From contig JAPPFC010000017.1 in NCBI GenBank assembly GCA_028824015.1, positions 205,945-269,944 of the forward strand: DNA of 64,000 nucleotides, in the 5' to 3' direction. Shown piece after piece: positions 27,410-36,625 of this stretch. Position numbers and translations under genes: made by a program. The number at the start of each line of letters is the position of its first letter. The first letter of the stretch is position 1. The DNA comes from a bacterium. GTDB lineage: Bacteria; Actinomycetota; Acidimicrobiia; Spongiisociales; ZC4RG35. The notes beneath the pieces were generated by a model. That model was not told the DNA's origin. It saw only the letters and a program-made list of their open reading frames with translations, and ran no database searches.

Positions 27410-28579
27410 TCAGCTCCCCGGGCCGAAGACCAGCACGGTGTTGTGGCCCCCGAAACCGAAGGAGTTGGAGACCGCCAAACCGGGTTCCCACTCCTGGCGC
27501 TCCGTCACGATCGTGTGGAGGGGAATCTCGGGGTCCTGTTCTCTCAGGCCGATGTTGGGGGGGATCTGTCTCCGGCTGATGGCCAGCACGGAGGCCACGG
27601 CCTCTATCCCGCCGCTTGCCCCCAGGGCGTGGCCCGTGGTGCCCTTGATGGAGGAGACCAGCGGTTGGCGATCGCTCCAGATGTCGGCGATCACCCGCCC
27701 CTCGCCTACGTCGTTGAGTTGGGTGGCGGTGCCGTGGGCATTGATGTAGCCCACCTGTTCGGGAGTTGCCCCTGCGTCGGCCAGGGCTCCCTCGAGGGCG
27801 CGCCGCGCGCCATCGCCCTCCGGGTGGGGAGCGGTGATGTGATGCGCGTCGGAGGTGGTCCCCGCACCCAGGACCTCGGCCAGGATGTCGGCTCCTCGCT
27901 CGGTGGCTTTGTTCCACTCCTCGAGCACCAGCACGGCGGCGCCCTCGCCGACCACGAACCCGTTGCGGTCGATGTCGAAGGGCCGCGACTCGTCGGTGGG
28001 GGAGAGCGCCCGCGCCACTCTGAACCCGGCGATGCTGGCCGGGCGGACCGCCGCTTCGGACCCTCCCGCCACCATCAGGTCGGTGTATCCCCACTGGATC
28101 TGGCGCAAGGCGTCGCTTATGGCCTGGGCGCCTGCCGCGCAGGCCAGCGTCTGGGTGGTGGCGGGTCCCAGGAACCCGAAGGTGATGGAGATGTCGGCGG
28201 CGGCCGCGTTGCCCATCATCATCGGGATTGCGACCGGCGAGGGCCGAGGCCGCTCACTGTGATAGACGGCGTTCACCAGGCCCTCGAACGACTGCATCCC
28301 GCCGATGCCGGTTCCGATGCAGGCGCCTGCTCGCAAGGGATCCGTCCCGTGATCGCCCGCCATTGCCAGCGCTTCGTGGGCGGCGGCCCGCGCGTACTGG
28401 GAGAACAGGTCCAGCCGTCGCACCTCTCGGCGGGGTATCCACACGGTGGGGTCCCAGTCGTCAACGGTGAAGGGCCCCTTCCCGGGGTCTTTGGTCAGTC
28501 CTTCCCAAAAGGTCTCCACCCCGATGCCGGGGCCGGTGACGACCCCTACTCCGGTGACCGCGACTCTACGTTTTTTCAC
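27410..28579 (-). CDS. fabF: 3-oxoacyl-ACP synthase II-type ketosynthase
   Basis: A 389-residue condensing enzyme that extends acyl-ACP with malonyl-ACP in fatty acid synthesis. The Cys-His-His triad is C147 (LACAAGAQAI), H282 (INAHGTATQLND) and H317 (KGTTGHALGASGG), with K312. The normal TACSS/TACASG context reads LACAAG here. It is a little shorter than typical FabF (about 410). No acyl carrier protein or other fab genes are beside it, so a specialised ketosynthase is possible. It is part of a leftward run with trmL, preceded by the glyoxalase-fold gene. Confidence 0.88.
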   Translation of the reverse strand: MKKRRVAVTGVGVVTGPGIGVETFWEGLTKDPGKGPFTVDDWDPTVWIPRREVRRLDLFSQYARAAAHEALAMAGDHGTDPLRAGACIGTGIGGMQSFEGLVNAVYHSERPRPSPVAIPMMMGNAAAADISITFGFLGPATTQTLACAAGAQAISDALRQIQWGYTDLMVAGGSEAAVRPASIAGFRVARALSPTDESRPFDIDRNGFVVGEGAAVLVLEEWNKATERGADILAEVLGAGTTSDAHHITAPHPEGDGARRALEGALADAGATPEQVGYINAHGTATQLNDVGEGRVIADIWSDRQPLVSSIKGTTGHALGASGGIEAVASVLAISRRQIPPNIGLREQDPEIPLHTIVTERQEWEPGLAVSNSFGFGGHNTVLVFGPGS

Positions 28580-28628
28580 CCTGTCCCTTTCTCTGGAGGT
28601 TGCGCCACGCCTAATCCCGCTCGCTTGC

Positions 28629-28991
28629 CTATTGATCCATCTCGGCGGCCTGGTAGACGCCGAAGACTATCCCCTGGGGGTCGCGGCAGTAGGCGACCTG
28701 CCCAACCTCGGGGATGTCCTGGATGGGCACCACCGTCTCGCCGCCGGCAGACGAGATCCCTTCCAAGGCGGCGTGGATGTCGGCCACGTCCACTGTTATC
28801 ACGGTTCGGGCCTGGTCGTCGGGCGACGGCATCAGTGCGCCATTGATTCCCGGTCGGTCGTCGGGGCCGGTGGTGGCCAACCAGTACGGGAAATCCCCCC
28901 ACTGTTGAAAGGTCCATCCCAGCGCCTGGGAGAAGAAGGCCTGGCTGGCCGCGGGATCGGGACTCTGGTACTCGAAGTGAACCGGTCGCAT
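28629..28991 (-). CDS. VOC (glyoxalase-fold) protein
   Basis: A 120-residue single vicinal-oxygen-chelate domain. VHFEYQSPDPAASQAFF at the start and AYCRDPQGIVFGVYQ near the end are typical of the small VOC proteins often found as antibiotic-resistance-like or 'glyoxalase' entries. ATG 28991 is preferred to 28997 because GAAAGG is then six bases away. It follows the acyl-CoA dehydrogenase gene by 12 bp and is probably cotranscribed. Function unknown. Confidence 0.82.
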   Translation of the reverse strand: MRPVHFEYQSPDPAASQAFFSQALGWTFQQWGDFPYWLATTGPDDRPGINGALMPSPDDQARTVITVDVADIHAALEGISSAGGETVVPIQDIPEVGQVAYCRDPQGIVFGVYQAAEMDQ

Positions 28992-29003
28992 GGGCATCCT
29001 TTC

Positions 29004-30812
29004 TTAGTGGGCAGCCATCTCGGGCCTGAAATCCAACTCGTACAAAAGCTCGGACCCCGCCGACGCCGCGGTCTCCAGGGAAGCGGCTTCGGGGAGGAGT
29101 TGCTCGCAGTAGTAGCGGGCGGTTGCAACCTTCTGGCGCAGCCAGTCATCGTCCGCTCCGGCGCTCCCGATCCTCCGCAGAGCCGCCTGGGCGGACCGGA
29201 GCATCAGCCACCCGCCCATCACCGTCCCGAACATCGTCAGGTAGGGGTACGCGCCCCCCAGGGCGTCCTGGTAGTCGCCCCGGGCCAGGTGAGACCCCAG
29301 GGTGAGGCTGGATCGCCCGAGAGTCCGCACCGATCGGGCCAGTTCCTCGCCGGACTCCTGCAGTTCGGGAACGGTGGAGGCCTCGGCCGCGGTGACGCCC
29401 ACCTCCTCCAGCAGCTCCTTGACCGCCGCTCCCATACGCATGGGGAGCCGTCTCAGCACCAGGTCGATGGCCTGGATTCCGTTGGTTCCCTCATAGATCG
29501 GGCTGATGCGGGAGTCGCGGAAGAACTGGGCGGCGCCGGTCTCCTCGACGAATCCCATGCCGCCGTGGATCTGGATGCCCAGGGACGCCACCTCCACCCC
29601 CAGGTCGCTGCACCAGGCCTTGGCGACCGGCGTCAGGATGGAGACCAACTCCCCGGAGCGGGTCCGCTCCTCCTCGGTCTCGGCGTTGTGGGACCGGTCG
29701 ACGGTGGCCACGCAGTAGAAGAGGAGGGCCCTCATCGCTTCGATGCGGGCTCTCATGGTGGCCAGCATCCGGCGAACGTCCGGGTGTTCGACGATCAGGG
29801 ACTGGTGGCCTCTGGGAGCTCCCACCGCTCTCCCCTGGCGGCGCTCCCAGGAGAACTCCAACGCCTTCTGGTAGGCGCGCTCGGCAACCGCCAGCCCGCC
29901 CTGTCCGACGGCGATCCGCGCCGCGTTCATCATGGTGAACATCCGCGCCATGCCTCCCTGTTCGGGGCCCACCAGGTACCCGACCGCCCCGCCTCGCTCG
30001 CCGTAGGAGAGCATGCAGGTGGGGCTGCCGTGAATGCCCAGCTTGTGCTCCAGGGAGACGGTCCGGATGTCGTTCAGCTCACCGGGCTCCCCGTCGTCGT
30101 CTAACAGGCGCTTGGGAACTATGAAGAGGGAGATCCCCTTGGTGCCCGGTGCAGCGTCGGGGGTGCGCGCCAGGACGGTGTGGATGATGTTGCCCGCCAT
30201 GTCGTGGTCGCCCCAGGTGATGAAGATCTTGGTGCCGGTGATCCGGTAGGTCCCGTCCGCCTGGGGGATCGCCTTAGTGGTGAGAGCGCCGACATCGGAG
30301 CCGGCGTGGGGCTCGGTGAGGTTCATGGTGCCCGACCACTCTCCGGTGATGAGCTTGGACAGGTAGAGGCCCTTCTGCTCGGGGGAGCCGTGCATGTTCA
30401 GCAGGTGGACCGTCCCGGTGGTGAGGGTGGGGCACAGCGAGAAGGACAGACTCGAGGAGATCATCATCTCATCCACAGCAAACCCCACCGCCTGGGGCAT
30501 CCCCCCTCCGCCCCAGTCGGCGGGAAGCGAGATCGCCTGCCAGCCCGCCTCGACCAGCTTCCCGTAGGCCTCGGCGAACCCCGAGGGGGTCTTCACCGTC
30601 CCGTCCTCGGTGAGGACCGACCCTTCCTGATCTCCCACCGGGTTGAGAGGGGCCACCACTTCGGAGAAGAAGCGTCCGGCTTCTTCAAGCAGCACACCAA
30701 CGGTTGCCGGGTCGGCGTGCTGGTACCCGTCCAGCTTGGAGAGAGACTCCAGATCGACGATGTTCTCCAGCACGAAACCGATGTCGCGGAGGGGAGGCTG
30801 ATAAACGCTCAT
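29004..30812 (-). CDS. acyl-CoA dehydrogenase, long form
   Basis: A 602-residue flavoenzyme of the long acyl-CoA dehydrogenase group (DmdC/FadE5-like), about 200 residues longer than the classical family because of a C-terminal helical extension. Visible motifs are NLTEPHAGSDVGAL, TKIFITWGDHD, KLGIHGSPTC and YEGTNGIQAIDLVLRR, the last giving the catalytic Glu position. It oxidises an acyl-CoA to the 2-enoyl-CoA, passing electrons to ETF. A TATTCT (minus strand, 30830-30825) lies about 12 bases before ATG 30812, suggesting a very short leader. Chain-length preference is not readable. Confidence 0.92.
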   Translation of the reverse strand: MSVYQPPLRDIGFVLENIVDLESLSKLDGYQHADPATVGVLLEEAGRFFSEVVAPLNPVGDQEGSVLTEDGTVKTPSGFAEAYGKLVEAGWQAISLPADWGGGGMPQAVGFAVDEMMISSSLSFSLCPTLTTGTVHLLNMHGSPEQKGLYLSKLITGEWSGTMNLTEPHAGSDVGALTTKAIPQADGTYRITGTKIFITWGDHDMAGNIIHTVLARTPDAAPGTKGISLFIVPKRLLDDDGEPGELNDIRTVSLEHKLGIHGSPTCMLSYGERGGAVGYLVGPEQGGMARMFTMMNAARIAVGQGGLAVAERAYQKALEFSWERRQGRAVGAPRGHQSLIVEHPDVRRMLATMRARIEAMRALLFYCVATVDRSHNAETEEERTRSGELVSILTPVAKAWCSDLGVEVASLGIQIHGGMGFVEETGAAQFFRDSRISPIYEGTNGIQAIDLVLRRLPMRMGAAVKELLEEVGVTAAEASTVPELQESGEELARSVRTLGRSSLTLGSHLARGDYQDALGGAYPYLTMFGTVMGGWLMLRSAQAALRRIGSAGADDDWLRQKVATARYYCEQLLPEAASLETAASAGSELLYELDFRPEMAAH

Positions 30813-31356
30813 CTGCAGTAACAGAGAATATCAAGACGCCGGCCCTTGCCTTAAAGCGGATTGGCGCCGGTGAACGAGCCCGGCCCTCCGACGGCAGCGG
30901 AAAAGGACGCGAATACCAACCGCCGGTCGCGAAGAATTGCACCCCCCGGCCATTGACCCTGTCGTGGTTCTTCGACACACTGTCTGGAGTCACAAACAAC
31001 CTCAGCCCGGGCCCGAGCTCGCCCGGAGGAGATCCGGAGGTCACAGTCCCCGAACCCCCCTCATCGGGGCTCGGCCCTCCGCGACTGGACGACGGCGGCG
31101 GTGGCGGGGGAGGGATACCCAAGACGGGGAGAGGGTCTCCGCGATTTTCGCGAGACAGTGATCAGTTTTCGCGAATTACCGACGTGGGTTTTCAGGGCAA
31201 TGCGGTGTTGCGGCTCCGGGCCGTCGGCCCAGGTCGCAAGGTCGACCGTTTTAGGGTCGGGCAGGCGGGAACCTGCCGAAACCTCAAGCGGGTCGGGACG
31301 GGGCGGGTCTATTCTTTGGACGAACTGGATTTTCCCACCGCCGCCCCCCGACTGCG
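30813..31356. promoter_or_regulatory. 544-bp intergenic region with paired (T/A)CGCGA boxes
   Basis: No convincing gene. It separates the divergent acyl-CoA dehydrogenase and ppk genes, so it must hold promoters for both; TATTCT at 31310-31315 is a -10 candidate for ppk. ACGCGA at 30907 and TCGCGA at 30927 are exactly 20 bp apart, and TCGCGA at 31148 and 31169 are 21 bp apart, both about two helical turns. Similar pairs occur at 41.74 kb. Confidence 0.5.
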
Positions 31357-33405
31357 ATGACCACCCGGACCGACCCTTCACACTTCATCAACCGGGAGCT
31401 TTCCTGGCTGGATTTCAACAGCAGGGTGCTCGCGCTGGCTGAGCAGGAGGAGACGCCGCTCCTGGAGAAAGTGCGGTTTCTCTCCATCTGGGCTTCGAAT
31501 CTCGATGACTTCTTCCAGATCAGGGTGGCCGGACTCAAGGAGCAGGTCGCCCACGGGGTGATGAGGAAGAGCCCTGACGGTCGCACCCCTGGCCAGCAAC
31601 TCTCCGCGATCCGCGCCGAGACCTCCGAGCAGTACCTCCGGGCTTCGAAGATCTTCTGTGATCTACTGGCGCCGGGCCTGGCCGAGGCGGACCTGGGCCT
31701 GAAGTCCTATTCCGACCTGGACGAGGAGGCGGTTGCCTATCTGGACCGCTATTTCCATGCCACGGTCTTCCCGGTGCTGACTCCCCTGGCGGTGGACCCT
31801 GCCCATCCCTTCCCTCACATTTCCAGTCTCTCCCTCAACCTGGCGGTCCACGTGCAGGAGGGCAGGAGCGGAGCGGTGAGATTCGCCCGGGTCAAGATTC
31901 CCCCGATCCTTCCCGCCTTCGTGCCCCTGCCCGACACCGGGTGGTTTGTCCCGCTCGATGAGTTGGTCGCCGCCAATCTTGACGAGCTCTTCCCCGGGAT
32001 GCGCATTCTTGACTACCACCTCTTCCGCGTCACCCGCAACGCTGACTTCGAGTTGGAGGAGGACGCGGGCGGCGACCTCCTGTCGGCGGTCGAGTCGGAG
32101 TTGACCCGGAGGCGGTTCGGCCGGGCGATCCGCCTGGAGGTGACCGGAACGATGAGCAGCGAGGCGCTCGACATGCTCATCAGGGAATTGCAGATATCCG
32201 AATCGGATGTGTACGTCATGGACGGGGTGCTGAACACGGCCGATCTGATGTTCATGGCCTCCCTTCCCCGGCCGGAGTTGAAGTACCGCCCCTGGACATG
32301 GGTGCCCCACCCCCGGTTGGCGGCGCGCATCAGTGACCACATGGACATCTTCGAGGTGATCCGCGAGGGGGACATCTTGGTGCACCACCCGTACGACTCG
32401 TTCGCCTCCTCCGTGGAGGAGTTCATAGTTCAGGCTGCCGCGGATCCCAACGTGCTGGCCATCAAGCAAACTCTGTATCGGACCGCCAGCGACAGCGTGA
32501 TCATGAACGCTCTCATGGAGGCGGCAACCCGGGGGAAGCAGGTCGTAGTGCTGGTGGAGTTGAAGGCCCGATTCGACGAGGACGCCAACATCACCTGGGC
32601 TCAGAGGCTCGAAGACGTGGGCGTGCATGTCGTCTACGGGGTGGTGGGCCTCAAGACCCACACCAAGATCGCCCTGGTGGTGAGGCGGGAGGGAGACGAG
32701 ATCCGCCGTTACTCCCACATCGGGACCGGCAACTACAACGAACAGACCGCCCGCATCTACGAGGACCTGGGGTTGTTCACCTGTGACGAGGCGGTGGGCG
32801 CCGACCTGAGCTTTTTGTTCAACTACCTGACCGGATACAGCCGCCACTCGGTGTACCAGAAGCTCCTGGTCTCGCCGATCTTCACCCGCCCTCGCATCCT
32901 GAACCTGATAGCCGAACAGGCTCACCCGGGGGGCCTGATAACCATGAAGATGAACTCCCTGGTGGATCCGGCGATGATCGAGGCCCTGTACGCCGCCTCG
33001 GCGGCCGGGGCGAAGATCGACCTGGTGGTCCGGGGCATTTGCTGTCTGGTGCCCGGCGTGGAGGGGTTGTCGGAGAACATAAGGGTGCGGTCCCTGGTCG
33101 GCAGGTACCTGGAGCACTCGCGGGTCTACCGGTTCGGCGGCCGGGAGAACCGGGTCTACTACATGGGGTCCGCCGACCTGATGCAACGCAACCTCGACCA
33201 CCGGGTCGAGGCCATGGCGCCCATCGAAGATCCCGATCTGCAGTTCCGCATCGACGAGATCTTCGAGGTGCTGATGGCCGACGACACTCTCTCCTGGGAA
33301 CTGGGGCCGGACGGGAAGTGGACCAAGGTGGCGGACCGGCAGGGTCTGAGCACCCACGTCGAGCTGCAGGACCTGGCCGAAGCCAGGGCTCAGGCCCGGT
33401 TCTGA
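31357..33405 (+). CDS. ppk: polyphosphate kinase 1
   Basis: A 682-residue polyphosphate kinase, making polyphosphate from ATP reversibly. The N-terminal domain starts with FINRELSWLDFNSRVLALA, the family hallmark. The catalytic His is H454 in RRYSHIGTGNYNEQTA, and the second conserved His is H587 in YLEHSRVYRFG. Full length with no truncation. It stands just before the phosphate-uptake operon, consistent with joint use in phosphate starvation, but a 171-bp gap with a PHO box separates them. Confidence 0.96.
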   Translation: MTTRTDPSHFINRELSWLDFNSRVLALAEQEETPLLEKVRFLSIWASNLDDFFQIRVAGLKEQVAHGVMRKSPDGRTPGQQLSAIRAETSEQYLRASKIFCDLLAPGLAEADLGLKSYSDLDEEAVAYLDRYFHATVFPVLTPLAVDPAHPFPHISSLSLNLAVHVQEGRSGAVRFARVKIPPILPAFVPLPDTGWFVPLDELVAANLDELFPGMRILDYHLFRVTRNADFELEEDAGGDLLSAVESELTRRRFGRAIRLEVTGTMSSEALDMLIRELQISESDVYVMDGVLNTADLMFMASLPRPELKYRPWTWVPHPRLAARISDHMDIFEVIREGDILVHHPYDSFASSVEEFIVQAAADPNVLAIKQTLYRTASDSVIMNALMEAATRGKQVVVLVELKARFDEDANITWAQRLEDVGVHVVYGVVGLKTHTKIALVVRREGDEIRRYSHIGTGNYNEQTARIYEDLGLFTCDEAVGADLSFLFNYLTGYSRHSVYQKLLVSPIFTRPRILNLIAEQAHPGGLITMKMNSLVDPAMIEALYAASAAGAKIDLVVRGICCLVPGVEGLSENIRVRSLVGRYLEHSRVYRFGGRENRVYYMGSADLMQRNLDHRVEAMAPIEDPDLQFRIDEIFEVLMADDTLSWELGPDGKWTKVADRQGLSTHVELQDLAEARAQARF

Positions 33406-33430
33406 GAGCCGACGGGAACTAACCCCAAGA

Positions 33431-33474
33431 ATTCACATTCCGTTCGCATAAACCTGGATCTGTGTTCATTCGGC
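33431..33474 (+). promoter_or_regulatory. PHO box upstream of pstS
   Basis: Direct repeats in an 11-bp register: ATTCACATTCC (33431), GTTCGCATAAA (33442), a degenerate unit (33453) and GTTCATTCGGC (33464). The GTTCAC-like heads at 11-bp steps match the actinobacterial PHO box bound by PhoP/RegX3-type regulators. One such regulator is encoded at the end of this operon, implying autoregulation under phosphate limitation. Confidence 0.75.
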
Positions 33475-33576
33475 TCTCTTAGCGTGAGCGCATATGGGTG
33501 GGACCTGCGCCCGAGAGATGCCTTGCCCTCCCGCGGGTCGTGAACGTGTTCTCGAGTTCAGGAGTTCAGATATCAG

Positions 33577-34635
33577 ATGAACTTTGCCAACAGACATCTT
33601 CTTCGCTGGGGAGCAGCGCTGTCGGCCCTGCTTTTGTTAGCAGCGGCCTGCGGGGGAGATGATGACCGCGATGCTCCCGCAACCACCGCGGCGCCCGCCA
33701 ACGGCGACGCTCCGGCGCCCGAGGGACTGTCGGGTTCTATCGAGGTGTCCGGTTCTTCGACGGTGGAGCCGATCACGGCTCTGGTGGCCGAGAAGTTCAA
33801 TTCGGCCAATCCTGGGGTGGGGATCTCGGTTGAGGGTCCCGGTACCGGTGATGGTTTCCAGCGGTTCTGCGCCGGTGAGACCGATATCTCGGATGCTTCC
33901 CGACCCATCAAGGACTCGGAGGCTGAGGCCTGTGCCGAGGCGGGTGTCGAGTGGGTCGAGCTGAAGGTGGCTTTCGACGGTATCAGTGTTTTGACCTCTC
34001 CTGAGAACGATGCTGTGAGTTGTCTGGACACCGGTGACTTGTATGCGCTGGCGGGTGCTGAATCGGAGGGCTTCAGTTCTTGGTCGGACGCCAACGGCCT
34101 GGCTGCGGAGTTGGCGGCGGCTGGTTTGGGCGGTTCGGGCGCTCCGTATCCGGATGCTCCGTTGGTGATCACCGCTCCCGGTGAGGAGTCGGGCACCTTC
34201 GACGCTTTCGTGGAGTTGGCGTTGGAGGACATCACCGAGGAGCGTGGTCAGGATGAGCCGACCCGCGTCGACTATCAGGCTTCTGCGAATGACAATGTGA
34301 TCGTGGACAACGTCAGTTCCAACCCGACTTCTTTCGGTTGGGTGGGTTTTGCGTTCTTTGCCGAGAACAGTTCGGTGTTGAAGGCGATCGAGGTTGACGG
34401 TGGCGACGGTTGCGTGACTCCTTCGATCGATTCGATCGCCGACGGGTCATATCCGCTGTCGCGTCCTCTGTTCATCTATGTCTCGTTGAGCCGTATGACC
34501 GATAACCCGGCGTTGGGTCCGTTCGTGGACTTCTACCTGGGCGACGGCCTCTCCTCGGTCGCCGAAGCAGGCTACGTGACCCTTCCCGACGACGAGGTCT
34601 CCGCGACCAAGGCCGCCTGGGCGGGCGCCGGATAG
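33577..34635 (+). CDS. pstS: phosphate ABC transporter substrate-binding lipoprotein
   Basis: A 352-residue periplasmic-binding-type lipoprotein for phosphate. The signal peptide ends in LLLAAAC (Cys25), followed by an Asp/Ala/Pro linker. The mature part shows the PstS phosphate-site motifs SGSSTVEPI and GPGTGDGFQRFCAGETDISDASRP, and a later ESGTFDAFVE. It binds HPO4 outside the membrane and delivers it to PstCA. AGGAG lies some 13 bases before ATG 33577, and the PHO box is about 100 bp upstream. Codon use shows more T-ending codons in the middle than neighbours, perhaps an expression or transfer signal. Confidence 0.96.
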   Translation: MNFANRHLLRWGAALSALLLLAAACGGDDDRDAPATTAAPANGDAPAPEGLSGSIEVSGSSTVEPITALVAEKFNSANPGVGISVEGPGTGDGFQRFCAGETDISDASRPIKDSEAEACAEAGVEWVELKVAFDGISVLTSPENDAVSCLDTGDLYALAGAESEGFSSWSDANGLAAELAAAGLGGSGAPYPDAPLVITAPGEESGTFDAFVELALEDITEERGQDEPTRVDYQASANDNVIVDNVSSNPTSFGWVGFAFFAENSSVLKAIEVDGGDGCVTPSIDSIADGSYPLSRPLFIYVSLSRMTDNPALGPFVDFYLGDGLSSVAEAGYVTLPDDEVSATKAAWAGAG

Positions 34636-34670
34636 GGTTTCGGACCGGATCCAAGCAAGCAGGAAGGAAC

Positions 34671-35612
34671 ATGCTCGACACCTCGGCCTCGTTGGATCTC
34701 TCCGGTGATCCGCGCCGGTTGCGCCGGGAGCGCAACGTGCGTTGGCTTTTCCTGTCGGCCGCCGTCTTCACGATCCTGGTGAGCATCGCCATCGTGCTCA
34801 GCCTGGTCGGGGAGGCGGTGGCCTTCCTGCAGAGTATCGCCGCGGAGATCGACGAAGGCCTGGGTGCCCTCATCGCCGACGGTTGGTTCCCGCGCAGGGA
34901 CCGGTTCGACCTACGAACCATCATCTGGCACACCCTGGCGGTCTCGATCATCGCCATGGCGGTGGCCACTCCCCTGGGCCTGGGCGCGGCGGTCTACCTG
35001 AGCGAGTACGCCAAAGCGGGGGTGAGACGGGTTCTGAAGCCGGTGTTGGAGATCCTGGCGGGAATCCCCAGTGTGGTTCTGGGGTATTTCGCCCTCCGCT
35101 TCATCACTCCCGACATCCTCCGCAACATCTGGGACACCACCCAGCAGTCCAACCTGATGGCGGCTGGGATAGGGGTGGGGATACTGATAATTCCCCTCGT
35201 GTCGTCGGTCTCCGAGGACGCCATGCAGGCCGTGCCGAGAGACCTTCGGGAGGCCTCCTACGGTTTGGGCGCCAAGAAGTGGCACACCTCCATGCGAGTG
35301 GTGTTCCCGGCGGCCCTCTCGGGGATCGTCGCCGCTCTGATCCTGGGCCTGTCCCGGGCAATTGGAGAGACCATGGTGGTGGCCATCGTCGCCGGCGCCA
35401 CCGGAGGCTCGCTCCTCCAACTCAATCCCCTCAACGGCGGCCAGACCATGACCGGCGCCATGGCTTCGCTGGCCATCGGCTCCGACCAGGTGGCAGGAGG
35501 GGTGGCGGCCTTCCAGAGCCTCTTTTTCGTGGGGTTGTTGCTGTTTTTGATGACCCTGGTACTCAACATCGGGAGCGAGCGCCTGGTGCGTCGTTTCCGC
35601 CAGAGGTACTGA
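34671..35612 (+). CDS. pstC: phosphate ABC transporter permease
   Basis: A 313-residue inner-membrane permease with six hydrophobic helices after a charged N-terminus of about 20 residues. The cytoplasmic ATPase-docking loop is EASYGLGAKKWHTSMRVVFP with the usual EAA-type pattern, and IPSVVLGYFAL is the family motif before it. It pairs with PstA. AGGAAGG precedes ATG 34671. It lies 35 bp after pstS in the operon. Confidence 0.95.
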   Translation: MLDTSASLDLSGDPRRLRRERNVRWLFLSAAVFTILVSIAIVLSLVGEAVAFLQSIAAEIDEGLGALIADGWFPRRDRFDLRTIIWHTLAVSIIAMAVATPLGLGAAVYLSEYAKAGVRRVLKPVLEILAGIPSVVLGYFALRFITPDILRNIWDTTQQSNLMAAGIGVGILIIPLVSSVSEDAMQAVPRDLREASYGLGAKKWHTSMRVVFPAALSGIVAALILGLSRAIGETMVVAIVAGATGGSLLQLNPLNGGQTMTGAMASLAIGSDQVAGGVAAFQSLFFVGLLLFLMTLVLNIGSERLVRRFRQRY

Positions 35613-35631
35613 GGATGGTGGAGGAATACGA

Positions 35632-36594
35632 GTGACCGCCCGCACCATGGGCACACCCGTCACCCAGGAGATGATCCGCCGTGCGCTGGAGGGCCGCAAG
35701 GTCAACATCATCAATCCACTGGTCGCTCTCCTGCTTTTGATCTCCCTCCTGGCGTCGCTGGCCATCCTGGTTGTGCTCCTGTGGGATGTGGTGGCCAAGT
35801 CGATGCCCGTCTGGCAGGAGCGGGGGTGGTCGGTGATCACCAACGACCTCTCGCCGCGGCCGGCGGAGACGGGGATGATCCAGGGCATTTTCGGGTCGGT
35901 GATGCTGACCGTGATCGTGGTGGTGCTCTCCTTCCCCCTGGGGGTGGCCGCCGCCATATACCTCGAGGAGTATGCCCGCGACACCAGGCTCACCCGGCTG
36001 CTGGTGGCCAATATCCGGAACCTGGCCGGGGTCCCCTCGATCGTCTACGGCCTGTTGGGTCTGAGCGTCTTCGTGAAACTCATCCTGGAGGGAATGGTGG
36101 GACAGGTCAGCGGTCGCACGCTGATCGCCGGAGGGCTCACCCTCTCGATGCTGGTGCTCTCGATAATGGTGATAACCACCCAGGAGGCGCTCCGGGCTGT
36201 TCCTCTCGCCATACGGGAGGCGTCCTTCGGCGTGGGCGCCACACCCTGGCAGACCATCCGCCACCATGTGCTGCCCGTGGCCAGCCCGGCGATCTTCACC
36301 GGTTCGGTGCTGACCCTGGCCCGCGCCTTCGGGGAGTCTGCGCCGTTGCTCCTGGCGGGCGCGGTGCTCTCCACCTTCTTCGCAGCGCCGGAGGGAACGC
36401 CGATAACCGACCTCGTCCTGGGAGAGAAATACACTGCGCTACCTATCATCATCTACAACTGGTCACGCCAGCCCCAGCAGGAATATGTCGCTTTGACGGC
36501 GGCCGCCATCGTGGCGCTGCTGGTGATCCTGCTGGTGGTCAACGCCGGGACGATACTGGCTAGGGACGCGTTGGAGCGGCGCAATCGGATGTGA
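35632..36594 (+). CDS. pstA: phosphate ABC transporter permease
   Basis: A 320-residue partner permease of PstC. It has an N-terminal membrane helix at about residues 25-50, GVPSIVYGLLGLSVFV, and the docking loop EASFGVGATPWQTIRHHVLP. GTG 35632 has GGTGGAGGA at the right distance; ATG 35647 would drop five residues. It starts 19 bp after pstC. Confidence 0.95.
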   Translation: MTARTMGTPVTQEMIRRALEGRKVNIINPLVALLLLISLLASLAILVVLLWDVVAKSMPVWQERGWSVITNDLSPRPAETGMIQGIFGSVMLTVIVVVLSFPLGVAAAIYLEEYARDTRLTRLLVANIRNLAGVPSIVYGLLGLSVFVKLILEGMVGQVSGRTLIAGGLTLSMLVLSIMVITTQEALRAVPLAIREASFGVGATPWQTIRHHVLPVASPAIFTGSVLTLARAFGESAPLLLAGAVLSTFFAAPEGTPITDLVLGEKYTALPIIIYNWSRQPQQEYVALTAAAIVALLVILLVVNAGTILARDALERRNRM

Positions 36595-36625
36595 GAACCA
36601 ATAACCGAACCTTGAAGGAGAAAGT

